From Streptomyces rugosispiralis (GTDB lineage: Bacteria > Actinomycetota > Actinomycetes > Streptomycetales > Streptomycetaceae), in the NCBI RefSeq assembly GCF_024505145.1, contig NZ_JANIAA010000005.1, forward strand, positions 248,001 to 312,000: DNA of 64,000 nucleotides, read 5' to 3'. Both the position numbers and the translations under genes were made by a program. The notes below the pieces were generated by a model that saw only the letters and a program-made list of their open reading frames with translations, was not told the DNA's origin and searched no databases. Each line of letters begins with the position of its first letter. Position 1 is the first letter of the stretch. This document shows, piece after piece, positions 37,560-48,378 of the stretch.

Positions 37560-37865
37560 TTACGGAGCCCTTCGCCGCTCGTGGCTCCGTCTGTTCTCGG
37601 CGATCGGTGCGTACGGCGGCACATCCCGGCCCGGCTGATAGTGCGGCCCCTGCCGGATGTGCCGGATCACCAGGACCAGATCGATCAGCGTGACGACGGC
37701 GAGCGCCCCGCACGCGGCCGCCCACCCCGGCCGGCCCGCGATCGCGAAGGCCACCGCGCCGCCGAGCGTCCAGAGCAGCCCCCACGTGGCCAGCCCCAGC
37801 CGCATCCGCAGCGGACTGCGCGCGTGGATCGGCTCATCGCCCGTTCGGATCAGCCGCATCGGCAT
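37560..37865 (-). CDS. DUF6343 family membrane protein
   Basis: A 101-residue protein with RTGDEPIHARSPLRMRLGLA at the N-terminus, two membrane segments (GLLWTLGGAVAFAIAG and WAAACGALAVVTLIDLVLVI) and the motif RHIRQGPHYQPGRDVPPY that marks DUF6343 of Streptomyces. Function unknown. Confidence 0.85.
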   Translation of the reverse strand: MPMRLIRTGDEPIHARSPLRMRLGLATWGLLWTLGGAVAFAIAGRPGWAAACGALAVVTLIDLVLVIRHIRQGPHYQPGRDVPPYAPIAENRRSHERRRAP

Positions 37866-38009
37866 GGCACCGCATCTCCCGTTTTCGGCCGTTTCCTCCC
37901 GCTTTCTGCCCTATCGAATCTACCGCCGAGGGACGTCCACCGACACCTGAGATCATGTCGTGTGCATCCACACGGGACGGCATGGGACCAGGACGATGAG
38001 GAGCTGCCA

Positions 38010-39221
38010 GTGATCCGCCAGTCATGGGACGAGACAGCCGCCAAGCGGGCCCGCATCCGCGGCTGCCTGCTGGGCGGTGCGATCGGCGACGCCCTCGGCA
38101 ACCCCATCGAGTTCCTGTCCCTGCGGTCGATCCGCGAGACCCACGGCGCCGCGGGCGTCACCACCCTGGTCCCGGACGGCAGCGGGGTCGTGGGCCGGGT
38201 CACCGACGACACCCAGATGACGCTCTTCACGGCCGAGGGCCTGATACGGGCCCACGCCAGAACCTCGTCGGCCAAGGGCCTCGAAGGGTCCGAGACCGCC
38301 GTCGTCCGCCATGCCTATCTGCGCTGGCTGGACACCCAGAACCACCCCGGGCCGCCGCCCGCCGAGGGCACCGGTGACCTGGTCCGCTCCGGCTGGCTGC
38401 GCGCCCAGCCCTGGCTGTACGCCCGCCGCGCCCCCGGCAACGCCTGTCTCTCCGGCCTCACCGCGAAGCACGTCCCCGCCCCGCGCGCCCCCCTCGACGG
38501 CACCCCCGGCCCGGTGAACACCGGCTCCAAGGGCTGCGGCACCGTGATGCGCTCGGCGCCGTTCGGCCTCACCGGGCTCGACCCCCGTGACTGCTTCGAA
38601 CTCGCCGCCCGCTGCGCCCAGATCACCCATGGCCATCCGACGGGTTACTACGCGGCCGGTGCCCTGGCCGCCCTGGTCGCCTGCCTGCTCGACGGCGAGT
38701 CCCTCGAAGGCGCGACCCTGCGCACCCTGGAACTCCTCGCCCGCTACCCCGGCCACGAGGAGACCACCACCGCCCTCCGTAAGGCGGTCGACCTGGCCGC
38801 CGATGGCGATCCGACCCCCGAGAAGACCGAATCGCTCGGCGGCGGCTGGGTCGCCGAGGAGGCCCTGGCCATCGCGGTCTACAGCGCCCTGGCCCGTACC
38901 CCGGCCCAGCAGATCCTGTACGGTCCCGGCGGCAAGATCAGCTACGACCCGGCGCCCCCGCGCACCCCCGTCCAGGCGGCCCTGCTGCTCTCCGTCAACC
39001 ATTCGGGCGACAGCGACTCGACGGGCTCGATCTGCGGCAACATCCTCGGCGCCCACCACGGCGACCTCCGCCTCCCGCCGTCCTGGCTGGCCCTGACCGA
39101 GGGCCGCGGCACGATCGCCGAACTCGCCGACGACTTCGCCTCCGAGTTCCACCGCTCGGTTGAGCTGTACGAGCCCTACGACGACGTGGTCTTCCCCCGC
39201 GACCGCTACCCGCTGAGCTGA
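38010..39221 (+). CDS. ADP-ribosylglycohydrolase (DraG-like)
   Basis: A 403-residue hydrolase that should remove ADP-ribose from protein or small-molecule targets using a di-magnesium centre. Conserved elements are GCLLGGAIGDALGNPIEF (about 17-34), the metal-binding TDDTQMTLFTAEGL, HGHPTGYYAAGALAALVAC and NHSGDSDSTGSICGNILGA. Start is GTG 38010 with GAGGAG upstream; longer upstream frame is not supported. No ADP-ribosyltransferase is adjacent. Confidence 0.9.
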   Translation: MIRQSWDETAAKRARIRGCLLGGAIGDALGNPIEFLSLRSIRETHGAAGVTTLVPDGSGVVGRVTDDTQMTLFTAEGLIRAHARTSSAKGLEGSETAVVRHAYLRWLDTQNHPGPPPAEGTGDLVRSGWLRAQPWLYARRAPGNACLSGLTAKHVPAPRAPLDGTPGPVNTGSKGCGTVMRSAPFGLTGLDPRDCFELAARCAQITHGHPTGYYAAGALAALVACLLDGESLEGATLRTLELLARYPGHEETTTALRKAVDLAADGDPTPEKTESLGGGWVAEEALAIAVYSALARTPAQQILYGPGGKISYDPAPPRTPVQAALLLSVNHSGDSDSTGSICGNILGAHHGDLRLPPSWLALTEGRGTIAELADDFASEFHRSVELYEPYDDVVFPRDRYPLS

Positions 39222-39234
39222 CCGCCCCGCGGGC

Positions 39235-40464
39235 TCAGACCGCTCCGGAGCCGTCCGTACGGTCGCGCCGGAGCCGGCGCTGGAGCTTGTGGAGGTAGGG
39301 GAAGCGCTCGCGCTTCTCGCGGGTGCTGCGGTCGAGCTCTTCCATGAGCCGCTTGGAGCGCTGTTCCATGTCGAGTTCGTCGAGGACGCGGTCGATCTCC
39401 GCGAGCAGGGCACCGTGCAGCTGCCACTGGCGGGGGTGCTCCTGGACGCGGCGCAGCAGGAGGTCGGCGCCGCGGTCGCGGCTGGCGTGGGCCTTGACGA
39501 GTTCGCTGGAGAGGCGGGACTCGGCCTCCTCGGCGTTGGCGCTGACCTGGGTGGTGACCAGGACGGCGAAGCTCTCGACGGCCGCGGCGAGATGGATGAA
39601 GAGGTCCTTCAGGGCATCCGCCACGTCCGAGGGGAAGAGGGGTTCGTCCGTCCGCGCCCTGGCGAGGTCGGTCAGGGTGCGGGACATGACGCGCAGGATG
39701 ACGGTGCAGATCTCCAGCGTGTCCAGGCCGGTGCGGAGCACCACGCGGTAGAGCAGGCCCTCCTTGACGCGGGGGTTGAGCCGCACGCTGTCCTCCGCCT
39801 GCCGGAGGGCGGCGTCGACCTGGGAGATGTCGTGGTCGAGGCGACGGGCCTCGTGGAGCCGGGCGGCGGCGCGGTCGACGGCGATCTGACTGCCCAGCTC
39901 CTCGCCGATGTGCAGCATCAGCTGGCGCATCCGGCGGGCCAGGTCCTCGATGGACTTGCCGGCCGTCTCGACCCACACCGGAGGCGCGAGGAAGAAGTTG
40001 AAGCCCATCCCGACCCCGGCCCCGATCAGGGTCTCCAGCACCCGGTCCCAGGCGTACGTGGTCACCTGCGCCACGCCCAGGACCAGCATGGCGCTGATCG
40101 CCACCTCCTGGACCCAGTCGCCCACGCGCGTAAGGTAGCCGGCGGTCTGGGCGGCGAGGATGATCAGGCACAGACTCCACCAGGTCAGCCCCACCAGCAC
40201 GCTGAAGGCGACGGCGATCAGGACGCCCACGACCACGGCCTCGACCCGGCGCAGGCTTCTGGTGAGGGTCGCGTAGAGGGTGACCTGGACGACGAGGAGG
40301 GCCGTCAGCGGGGCGGTGAGCGGGGCGGGTTCCTTGCTGAGCTCGAGGGCGACGACGTAGGCGATGGTCGCGGCCGCCGTGGAGCGCACTGTCTGAACGA
40401 CGACCGGGTCATGGCGTCGTTTGACGAGTTCCGCCAGTGGGTCGAGAACATCGGGCACGTACAT
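39235..40464 (-). CDS. FUSC / aromatic-acid-exporter-like membrane protein
   Basis: A 409-residue protein. The N-terminal third has about five to six membrane segments (TVRSTAAATIAYVVALEL, PLTAPLTALLVVQVTLYATLTRSLRRVEAVVVGVL, LVGLTWWSLCLIILAAQ, ISAMLVLGVAQVTTYAWDR), the pattern of the ArAE/FUSC family. The C-terminal two thirds are cytoplasmic and helical (MRQLMLHIGEELGSQIAVDRA). It may export small organic acids. ATG 40464 with GGAAGGGG upstream is preferred over longer starts. Convergent with the ADP-ribosylglycohydrolase gene, 13 bp apart. Confidence 0.83.
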   Translation of the reverse strand: MYVPDVLDPLAELVKRRHDPVVVQTVRSTAAATIAYVVALELSKEPAPLTAPLTALLVVQVTLYATLTRSLRRVEAVVVGVLIAVAFSVLVGLTWWSLCLIILAAQTAGYLTRVGDWVQEVAISAMLVLGVAQVTTYAWDRVLETLIGAGVGMGFNFFLAPPVWVETAGKSIEDLARRMRQLMLHIGEELGSQIAVDRAAARLHEARRLDHDISQVDAALRQAEDSVRLNPRVKEGLLYRVVLRTGLDTLEICTVILRVMSRTLTDLARARTDEPLFPSDVADALKDLFIHLAAAVESFAVLVTTQVSANAEEAESRLSSELVKAHASRDRGADLLLRRVQEHPRQWQLHGALLAEIDRVLDELDMEQRSKRLMEELDRSTREKRERFPYLHKLQRRLRRDRTDGSGAV

Positions 40465-40528
40465 GCCCCTTCCACGCCGAGGGGGCCGCCATGTCATCGG
40501 GTTTCGCGGACGGGTTAACGTGTCGGGC

Positions 40529-40999
40529 GTGATCAGCCCATTCAACGGAACGCAGGGGACGGAGGACGGCGCGGCGCTTCCCGGAAGCACCGGCCCGGCC
40601 GCCACCGTCGAGGCTCATCCGCGCCAGGTCGGGCGGGTACGGACGGAGTACGCACCCGATCCGGACGGGGACCCGGACCCCGGCGAGATCGTCTGGACAT
40701 GGGTGCCGTACGAGGAGAACGACGGCCGCGGCAAGGACCGGCCGGTGCTGGTGGTCGCGCGGGAGCGGGCCGGGACGCTCCTCGCCGTGCAGCTGTCGAG
40801 CAAGCGGCACGACGGCGACCGCGAGTGGGTGCCGATCGGCTCCGGGCCGTGGGACCGGGCCGGGCGGGACTCATGGGTCGATCTGGACCGGGTGCTGCGG
40901 GTGCACCCGGACGGGATGCGGCGCGAGGCGTGCGCGCTCGACCGGCCGCGCTTCGACCTGGTCGTGATGCGGCTGCGGCAGCGGTACGGCTGGAGCTGA
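40529..40999 (+). CDS. PemK/MazF-like protein
   Basis: A 156-residue protein of the Streptomyces PemK/MazF-like group: GEIVWTWVPYEENDGRGKDRPVLVVAR is the SH3-like barrel start seen in MazF toxins, followed by LAVQLSSKRHDGDREWVPIGSG and SWVDLDRVLRV. The N-terminal 50 residues are low complexity. No antitoxin gene is next to it, so it may be an orphan or a housekeeping relative, not an active RNase toxin. TAACGT (40516-40521) ends 7 nt before GTG 40529, which decides the start; an in-frame GTG at 40520 exists. Confidence 0.78.
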   Translation: MISPFNGTQGTEDGAALPGSTGPAATVEAHPRQVGRVRTEYAPDPDGDPDPGEIVWTWVPYEENDGRGKDRPVLVVARERAGTLLAVQLSSKRHDGDREWVPIGSGPWDRAGRDSWVDLDRVLRVHPDGMRREACALDRPRFDLVVMRLRQRYGWS

Positions 41000-41040
41000 G
41001 CGTGGCTCGGAGTGTCTCCGGCCGAGGCTGAGGAAACGTC

Positions 41041-41592
41041 TCAGCGGTCGGCCAGCGCCAGCAGCTTGGTGACCGTGTTCCAGTTGCGGGCGGTGGCCGG
41101 CACGCCGAGCCGGGCGTTGGTGATCTTCGCCGCCAGCTTGGAGCGGCCGACCCCGTCCGGGCAGTGCAGGAAGATCTCGCGGCCGATGAGGCGGAACGCC
41201 TCCGGGGCGTAGGCGGCCGGGTCCAGCGCGTTCAGCGTGGCCAGCGCGTCCTGGTTCGCGGGCGCGTCCGCCAGGAAGACCACATGCAGGGTCTTGGGCT
41301 CGGCCACGGCTTCCGGATAGGGGTTGGCCTCGACCGCCGCGGCCAGCTCGTCGCGGGTACGGACCATGACATCCACGGGAAAGCCGAGACCGGCGGCGAA
41401 GTGGTCCTCGAGCGTGCGGGCCGTCCGCTCGGGCGGGGTGCCGGGGTCGGCGAAGACGATATTGCCGGTCTGGAGGTGGACGGTGACGTCCTCGAAGCCC
41501 AGCTCGGCCATCAGCTCACGCTGCCGGGCCATGGGGAACTTCCTGTTCCCGCCCACGTTGATGCCGCGGAGCAGCGCTATCTGAGATGCCAT
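41041..41592 (-). CDS. DUF1697 family protein
   Basis: A 183-residue protein with IALLRGINVGGNRKFPMA, the marker of DUF1697, and VHLQTGNIVFADPG and RNWNTVTKLLALA near the C-terminus. The family is widespread in soil bacteria with no defined reaction. On the minus strand TACCCT ends 6 nt before the ATG at 41592, a leaderless layout. Confidence 0.9.
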   Translation of the reverse strand: MASQIALLRGINVGGNRKFPMARQRELMAELGFEDVTVHLQTGNIVFADPGTPPERTARTLEDHFAAGLGFPVDVMVRTRDELAAAVEANPYPEAVAEPKTLHVVFLADAPANQDALATLNALDPAAYAPEAFRLIGREIFLHCPDGVGRSKLAAKITNARLGVPATARNWNTVTKLLALADR

Positions 41593-41661
41593 GGCCGGAG
41601 GGTACCTCTCCCGGAGCCCCTGGGCCCCCGGCGCCTGGGGCCCCGGTCCCCGACACCCGGC

Positions 41662-41720
41662 CCCCCCGGCCCACAGCCCCCGGGCCCACGGCCCCCCGGC
41701 CCACAGCCCCCGGTCCCAGG
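41662..41720. repeat. 30-bp imperfect repeat in a C-rich intergenic stretch
   Basis: CCCCCCGGCCCACAGCCCCC recurs at 41662 and 41692 in a tract that is almost only G and C, between two divergent genes. Confidence 0.7.
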
Positions 41721-41733
41721 GCATGATGGGGGC

Positions 41734-42381
41734 GTGCGGCTCGAAGCGATCACCTGGGAACGGCTGACCGACGCGACCGCCGACCGCATCGCCGCGCTGA
41801 CGGCGACGGACGGCAGCCCCTGGCTGAGAGTGGCCGTCGACGGGGCACCGGCGGCGCCCACCGCCGACCTGGCGCGGGATCTGGCGGAGGCGCTGCGCAT
41901 CCTCGGCCGACCGGCGCTGGTGGTCGCGGCGGCGGGGTTCTGGCGGCCCGCCTCGCTGCGCTACGAGTACGGGAAGCGGGACCCCGACGCGTACTACGAC
42001 CGCTGGCTGGACACCGGCGCCCTGTGGCGGGAGGTCTTCGACCCGCTGGAACCGGGGCCGGGCGGCACCGGGCGGGTGCTGCCCGACCTGTGGGATCCGG
42101 ACACCGACCGGGCGACGCGCAGTCCGTACGCCGAACTTCCGCCGGGCGGGGTGCTGTTGCTGCACGGCGCGCTGCTGCTGGGGCACTGGTTCCCGTTCGA
42201 CCTCTCGGTGCATCTGCGGCTGTCCCCGGCCGCCCTCGCCCGCCGCACCGACGAGGGCGACCGCTGGACCCTGCCCGCCTTCGCCCGCTACGAGGACGAG
42301 GTGGGGCCCGGTGAGGCGGCGGATGTGGTGGTGCGGATGGACGACCCCCGGCATCCGGCCTGGCACCGCCCGGAGCCGTAG
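41734..42381 (+). CDS. Uridine-kinase-like protein with a degenerate P-loop
   Basis: A 215-residue protein like those annotated as uridine kinase in Streptomyces: LRVAVDGAPAAPTADLARDLAEALR, ALVVAAAGFWRPASLRYEYGKRDPDAYYDRW, VLLLHGALLLGHWFPFDLSVHL. The position of Walker A reads GAPAAPTA and lacks the GK(S/T) needed to hold ATP phosphates, so kinase activity is doubtful. CATGAT ends 6 nt before GTG 41734, again a leaderless-like layout. Confidence 0.75.
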   Translation: MRLEAITWERLTDATADRIAALTATDGSPWLRVAVDGAPAAPTADLARDLAEALRILGRPALVVAAAGFWRPASLRYEYGKRDPDAYYDRWLDTGALWREVFDPLEPGPGGTGRVLPDLWDPDTDRATRSPYAELPPGGVLLLHGALLLGHWFPFDLSVHLRLSPAALARRTDEGDRWTLPAFARYEDEVGPGEAADVVVRMDDPRHPAWHRPEP

Positions 42382-42465
42382 CCGGGTACGTTTCGAGGCG
42401 GTGCGCAGGGGGGCAGGTCCGGGTTGGTGCGCAGGAGTCACCTGGTGGCGGTCATCCCGTGGCGG

Positions 42466-43128
42466 TCACTTCTCGGCCGACGGGCATTCCTTCCAGGCGA
42501 AATGATAAGTGGTGCTCACATCGCCGTCCGTCGAGTCCATGGCGATGAAGCTGGTCGTTTCCTGGGTGTTGGACGTTCCGGCGTTGACCCGCAACTCGGT
42601 GTTGATGTTGAAGTTGCGGAGTTCACCACAGGGCGACCACACCACGGTGGCGATATCGGATATGTCGGTGGCCTGCCAGTTGTCGTCGTAGGCGCCGGTG
42701 TAGTTATGCGTGTTCGACGAGGTCTGCGACTGCCCCTGGAAGTAGTACGAGGCTTTCTGCGTGGCCGACGCACCCTTTTCCAGATGGGCGAAACCGCGGT
42801 AGTCGACACTGGCGATGGCGTAGGAGAAGCCCTGCGGCACATGCATGACCAGGCTCAGCTGACAGTTCTTTCTGAAGTCCGTCGGCTTGGATCCCTTGCC
42901 CACCTGCGCGAGATACTCGCTGTAGGTCACGGTGAAGGCCGTGTTGTCCGGGGAGACGGCGATCGCCGCGGTGCCCGCCGGGCAGCCCGACCCATTGACG
43001 GTGGCGACCGTGATCACGATCTTGTCGGGCGGCACGGTGTCGAACGGGGGTTGTGCATATGCCTGGGAAGTGAGCGTCGAGGCGAATAACGCCGCGACCA
43101 CGCCGCCTGCGTACAGAACACCGGGCAT
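42466..43128 (-). CDS. Secreted DUF4360 protein (copy A)
   Basis: A 220-residue exported protein: signal peptide ending SQAYA (about 25), then IVITVATVNGSGCPAGTAAIAVSPDNTAFTV, CQLSLVMHVPQGFSYAIASVDYRGFAHL and DNWQATDISDIATVVWSPCG. Four conserved cysteines fit two disulfides. This is the DUF4360 domain found in secreted actinobacterial and fungal proteins; function unknown. GGAG before ATG 43128. It is a close paralogue of the gene directly upstream on the same strand. Confidence 0.88.
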   Translation of the reverse strand: MPGVLYAGGVVAALFASTLTSQAYAQPPFDTVPPDKIVITVATVNGSGCPAGTAAIAVSPDNTAFTVTYSEYLAQVGKGSKPTDFRKNCQLSLVMHVPQGFSYAIASVDYRGFAHLEKGASATQKASYYFQGQSQTSSNTHNYTGAYDDNWQATDISDIATVVWSPCGELRNFNINTELRVNAGTSNTQETTSFIAMDSTDGDVSTTYHFAWKECPSAEK

Positions 43129-43158
43129 GATTCTCCATTCGATGGTGGATTTACCGGG

Positions 43159-43812
43159 CTACCGGACGGCGGAAGGGCATTCCTTCCAGGCGAGGTGGTA
43201 AACCGTGTTGACCCCGCCGTCCGTCGAGTCCATGGCCATGAAGCTGGTGGTGCCCGCAGGAGAGGTGCCGGCGTTGACCCGCAGCTCGGTGTTGACGTTG
43301 AAGTTGCGGTCCTGGCCGCAGGGGGCCCACACCAGGGCGCTGTAGTCGGTGCTGTCGGTGGTCTGCCAGTTGTCGTTGTACGGACCGCTGAAGTCATGGG
43401 TCCGCGACGCGGTGTCCGCCGAGCCCTGGAAGTAGTAGCTCGCCTTCTCGGTGCCCTTGGCGCCCTTTTCGAGGTAGCCATAGCCCCGGTAGTCGACCTG
43501 GGCGATGGCGTAGGTGAATCCCTGCGGCACATGCACGCCCAGGCTGAGCTGGCAGTTCTTACGGATGTCGGTCGGATCCGCGCCGGGGCCGACCTGGGCG
43601 AGATAGTCGCTGTAGGTCACGGTGAACGCCGAGTTGTCGGCGGCGACGGCCACGGCCGTGGTGCCCTTGGGGCAGCCCGAGCCGTTCACCGTCTTGACGC
43701 TTATCTGGATCTTTTCCGGCGGCCCATCAGGGGCCGAGGAAACACCCTGGGTGGAAAGGACCGAGGCGAATAGCGCCGCGGCCGCGCCGCCCGCGAGCAG
43801 AACACCGGACAT
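43159..43812 (-). CDS. Secreted DUF4360 protein (copy B)
   Basis: A 217-residue paralogue of the next gene, 30 bp upstream of it. The signal region is VLLAGGAAAALFASVLSTQG; conserved blocks are VKTVNGSGCPKGTTAVAVA, CQLSLGVHVPQGFTYAIAQVDYRGYGYLEKGAKG and DRNFNVNTELRVNAGTS, with the same cysteine positions. The two arose by tandem duplication and are probably one transcript. GGAG precedes ATG 43812. Confidence 0.88.
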   Translation of the reverse strand: MSGVLLAGGAAAALFASVLSTQGVSSAPDGPPEKIQISVKTVNGSGCPKGTTAVAVAADNSAFTVTYSDYLAQVGPGADPTDIRKNCQLSLGVHVPQGFTYAIAQVDYRGYGYLEKGAKGTEKASYYFQGSADTASRTHDFSGPYNDNWQTTDSTDYSALVWAPCGQDRNFNVNTELRVNAGTSPAGTTSFMAMDSTDGGVNTVYHLAWKECPSAVR

Positions 43813-44162
43813 GGCTCTCCAATTCGATCACTTGTGGGGACGTAGTTGAGCGATGAATTTCCGATGAGCGGGAAGAGCGGGGAAGAGCGAGGAAGTGTGG
43901 GGGTGCGGGGGTGCGGGGCGTGCGGGAAGTACCGGCGGAGCGGGTGGCACGCACGATCGGTGGAGCGGGAAGTGCCGAAGAGCGGAAGAGCGTTATCGCG
44001 CGGTACGGTGCGTACGGCCGAACGCAATGAGAGCCCCATGCCCGGCTGGTGACAGAAAGCCAGGGCGATGGGCGCTCTTAAGATAGGGGTGATAGGCAAG
44101 CGCCACAAGACGGCCGCGGAATTCCGCGACAAGATATTTCCGTCCGGGGCCCGAAGAACGAT
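43813..44162. other. 350-bp intergenic region
   Basis: No gene recognised. The left part has GCGGGAAGAGCGGGGAAGAGCG-like purine-rich repeats (43865-43990). A perfect 14-bp palindrome CGCGGAATTCCGCG lies at 44115-44128, just beyond the stop of the alkyltransferase gene. Promoter of the DUF4360 pair is expected near 43830-43880 on the minus strand but no clear hexamers were seen. Confidence 0.5.
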
Positions 44163-44816
44163 TCAGAAGAGCGGCTGCGGAAGAACGCCTTCCAGCGCCA
44201 GCAGGATGCGCTTGGTCTCCAGCCCGCCGCCGAAGCCGCCGATGCCCCCACCGCTCTCCACCACCCGGTGGCACGGCACCACGACCGGCAGTGGATTGCT
44301 CCCCATGGCCACGCCGACGGCGCGGGCCGCGCCCGGCTCACCCACCCGGTCGGCGAGGTTCTGATAGCCGACGACCGTGCCATAGGGCACATGCGCGGCC
44401 AACTCGCGCAGCACCCGGCGGTTGAAGCCGGTGATCAGGGACCAGTCCAGGGAGAGGGTGAACGCCTTGGTGTTCCCGGCGAAATAGCTCTCCATCTGCC
44501 GTATCGCCTCGGCGAGATGCCCGGCGCAGCTCGGTGTGGACGGGGTGCCTGCGGTGCCGGGGGGCGCGGGTGGCACGGCGGTGGGCTCGGCGCCGAGGCG
44601 GCGGGTGAGCCTGGCGACGGCCTCGGCCGCCGTCTTCTCCTCAGCGTGGAAGACCACCTGGGCCAGCCCCCCGTCGGTGGCCGCGAGCAGCAGCGGGCCG
44701 ATGGGGGTGGTCAGGACCGCCCAGGCCCAGGCGCGCGTGTCGGGCCCCGCCGGGCCCTCCCGCCGCTCCGGCCGCTCCCGCGGGTCCGGCTCTGTCTGCC
44801 GCTCTGCGATCGTCAC
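44163..44816 (-). CDS. ogt: Methylated-DNA-[protein]-cysteine S-methyltransferase
   Basis: A 217-residue O6-alkylguanine-DNA alkyltransferase. The active site VPCHRVVESGG with the acceptor cysteine is complete, with GTVVGYQNLADRVGEPGAARAVGVAMGSNPLP before it (DNA-binding winged helix). The N-terminal domain is extended by a charged segment. It repairs O6-methylguanine in one stoichiometric step. No Ada-type regulator domain is fused. Confidence 0.93.
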   Translation of the reverse strand: MTIAERQTEPDPRERPERREGPAGPDTRAWAWAVLTTPIGPLLLAATDGGLAQVVFHAEEKTAAEAVARLTRRLGAEPTAVPPAPPGTAGTPSTPSCAGHLAEAIRQMESYFAGNTKAFTLSLDWSLITGFNRRVLRELAAHVPYGTVVGYQNLADRVGEPGAARAVGVAMGSNPLPVVVPCHRVVESGGGIGGFGGGLETKRILLALEGVLPQPLF

Positions 44817-44868
44817 GCCTTCAGCGTAGAACCCACCACTGACAGAACCGCCGACAGCGCCCCCGACA

Positions 44869-44896
44869 GCGCCCCGCCGTCCGACCGGCGGGGCGC
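44869..44896 (-). terminator. Hairpin after the GDPD gene
   Basis: Arms 44869-44879 and 44886-44896 (GCGCCCCGCCG and complement) pair over 11 bp with a 6-nt loop, downstream of the minus-strand GDPD gene and upstream of ogt. Confidence 0.75.
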
Positions 44897-44941
44897 CTCA
44901 TCAGGGGCACATCACTGCGCCCCGTCAGGGGGAGCCGTGGC

Positions 44942-45823
44942 TCACGAGGCGTCGTCGAGGGCGTCCCGGATCACATCGGGCTTGTTGGTGATGATGCCGT
45001 TCACACCCATGCCCGCGACCGAGACCGCCTTCGGGCCGTCGTTGACGGTCCAGGTGTAGACCTCGAGCGGCTTGCCGTGCGCCCCGTCCACCGACCGCAC
45101 CGCGGACACGTAGTCGGCGTCGATGGTCGTGTAGCTGGGGTTGATCTGGTCGGAGAACTCGGCGTACTCCGGCAGGTCGGCGACGGCCGGGGTGCCCAGG
45201 AAGCCGGTCTTGACGTCCGGCCGCAGCCGGTGGACCGTCCGCATGGCGTCGGCGTTGAAGCTCTGGACGATCAGCCGGCGCTTGTGCCGGTGGTCCAGCC
45301 AGCCCTCTCTTCTCAGCTCCCGCAGCGTCTGGCGCTCGATCCCCGGATAGAGCTCGGGAGCCTTGAGCTCGAGCAGGAGCTTTTGGTGGTTGTCCGAAAC
45401 CCGGTCCATGTACTCCTCCAGGGTGGGCACCGCCTCGCCCTGGAACTCGGGGCCGAACCAGCTTCCGGCGTCCAGCTTCTCGATCTCGTCGAGGGTGAAG
45501 TCGGAGATCTTCCAGGGCGCGCGGTCCGGGAAGACCTGCTCGACGTCGGTGGTCCGGCTCAGCGTGGTGTCGTGCATGACGATCAGCTCGCCGTCCCTGG
45601 TGCGCTGGACGTCGTTCTCCACCCAGTCGATGCCCAGGTCGTCGGCGGCGTCGACGGCGGCCAGGGTGTTCTCGGGGGCGTACGCGGAGGCGCCGCGATG
45701 CGCCACGGTGACCGTGTGGTGGTGCGTCGTCCGGCCGGTGGCCTGGGCCGTGGCCGTGGGGAGTAAGAGCGCGGACATCCCGATGAGTGCGCCGGTTAAC
45801 GCGGCGGCCGGGCGGATCTGCAT
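44942..45823 (-). CDS. Secreted glycerophosphodiester phosphodiesterase
   Basis: A 293-residue enzyme that releases glycerol-3-phosphate from glycerophosphodiesters outside the cell. Signal peptide ([24 protein letters not shown]), then the catalytic [20 protein letters not shown] and [19 protein letters not shown] with the metal-binding Glu/Asp/His, later [13 protein letters not shown] and [11 protein letters not shown] 45823 has GAGGAG upstream, decisive against longer starts. Likely useful under phosphate limitation, but no PHO box was identified. Confidence 0.92.
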   Translation of the reverse strand: MQIRPAAALTGALIGMSALLLPTATAQATGRTTHHHTVTVAHRGASAYAPENTLAAVDAADDLGIDWVENDVQRTRDGELIVMHDTTLSRTTDVEQVFPDRAPWKISDFTLDEIEKLDAGSWFGPEFQGEAVPTLEEYMDRVSDNHQKLLLELKAPELYPGIERQTLRELRREGWLDHRHKRRLIVQSFNADAMRTVHRLRPDVKTGFLGTPAVADLPEYAEFSDQINPSYTTIDADYVSAVRSVDGAHGKPLEVYTWTVNDGPKAVSVAGMGVNGIITNKPDVIRDALDDAS

Positions 45824-46026
45824 ACGGACTCCTCGCGTCGTCTGATTCTGGTCCGACTCATGGACGGGCAGAGGGTCCCAGATGCGCGGGGGTGGAGGAT
45901 AGGTATCGGATGGGCGGAAAATTCGTGCCACGGGCGACATCACGCGTCCGGTCGTCCGAATCCGGCCGGAGGGCGGGGGTGCGGGGTGGCGCGGACGAGC
46001 GCTCCGCCGTTGTCAGTGGCGAGTCG

Positions 46027-46039
46027 TACCGTTGGTCTC

Positions 46040-46042
<3 letters not shown>
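46027..46042 (+). promoter_or_regulatory. Probable leaderless promoter of uvrB
   Basis: TACCGT at 46027-46032 ends 7 nt before the ATG at 46040; no ribosome site is seen. A TTGTCA hexamer (46010-46015) is present but too close to be its -35. Confidence 0.45.
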
Positions 46043-48184
<2,142 letters not shown>

Positions 48185-48188
48185 TCAC

Positions 48189-48219
48189 CGGGCGCCCCGG
48201 GTCCGCACCGGGGCGCCCG
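48189..48219 (+). terminator. Terminator of uvrB
   Basis: Arms 48189-48200 and 48208-48219 (CGGGCGCCCCGG and complement), 12 bp, 7-nt loop, 5 nt after the stop. Confidence 0.88.
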
Positions 48220-48378
48220 TGGGTTCCCTGTGTTGCAAGACCGACACAAAAGTCCGCTCGTCCGGCCGGGGCCCTGGTGGCAGTGCATAGGGTTTTCGGA
48301 AGGGCCGTGCGTACGGCGCGGTCACGGCCGCACCCACGGCGGCCACGGGGAATCGAGAGACGAGAGTAGGGACAGCGC

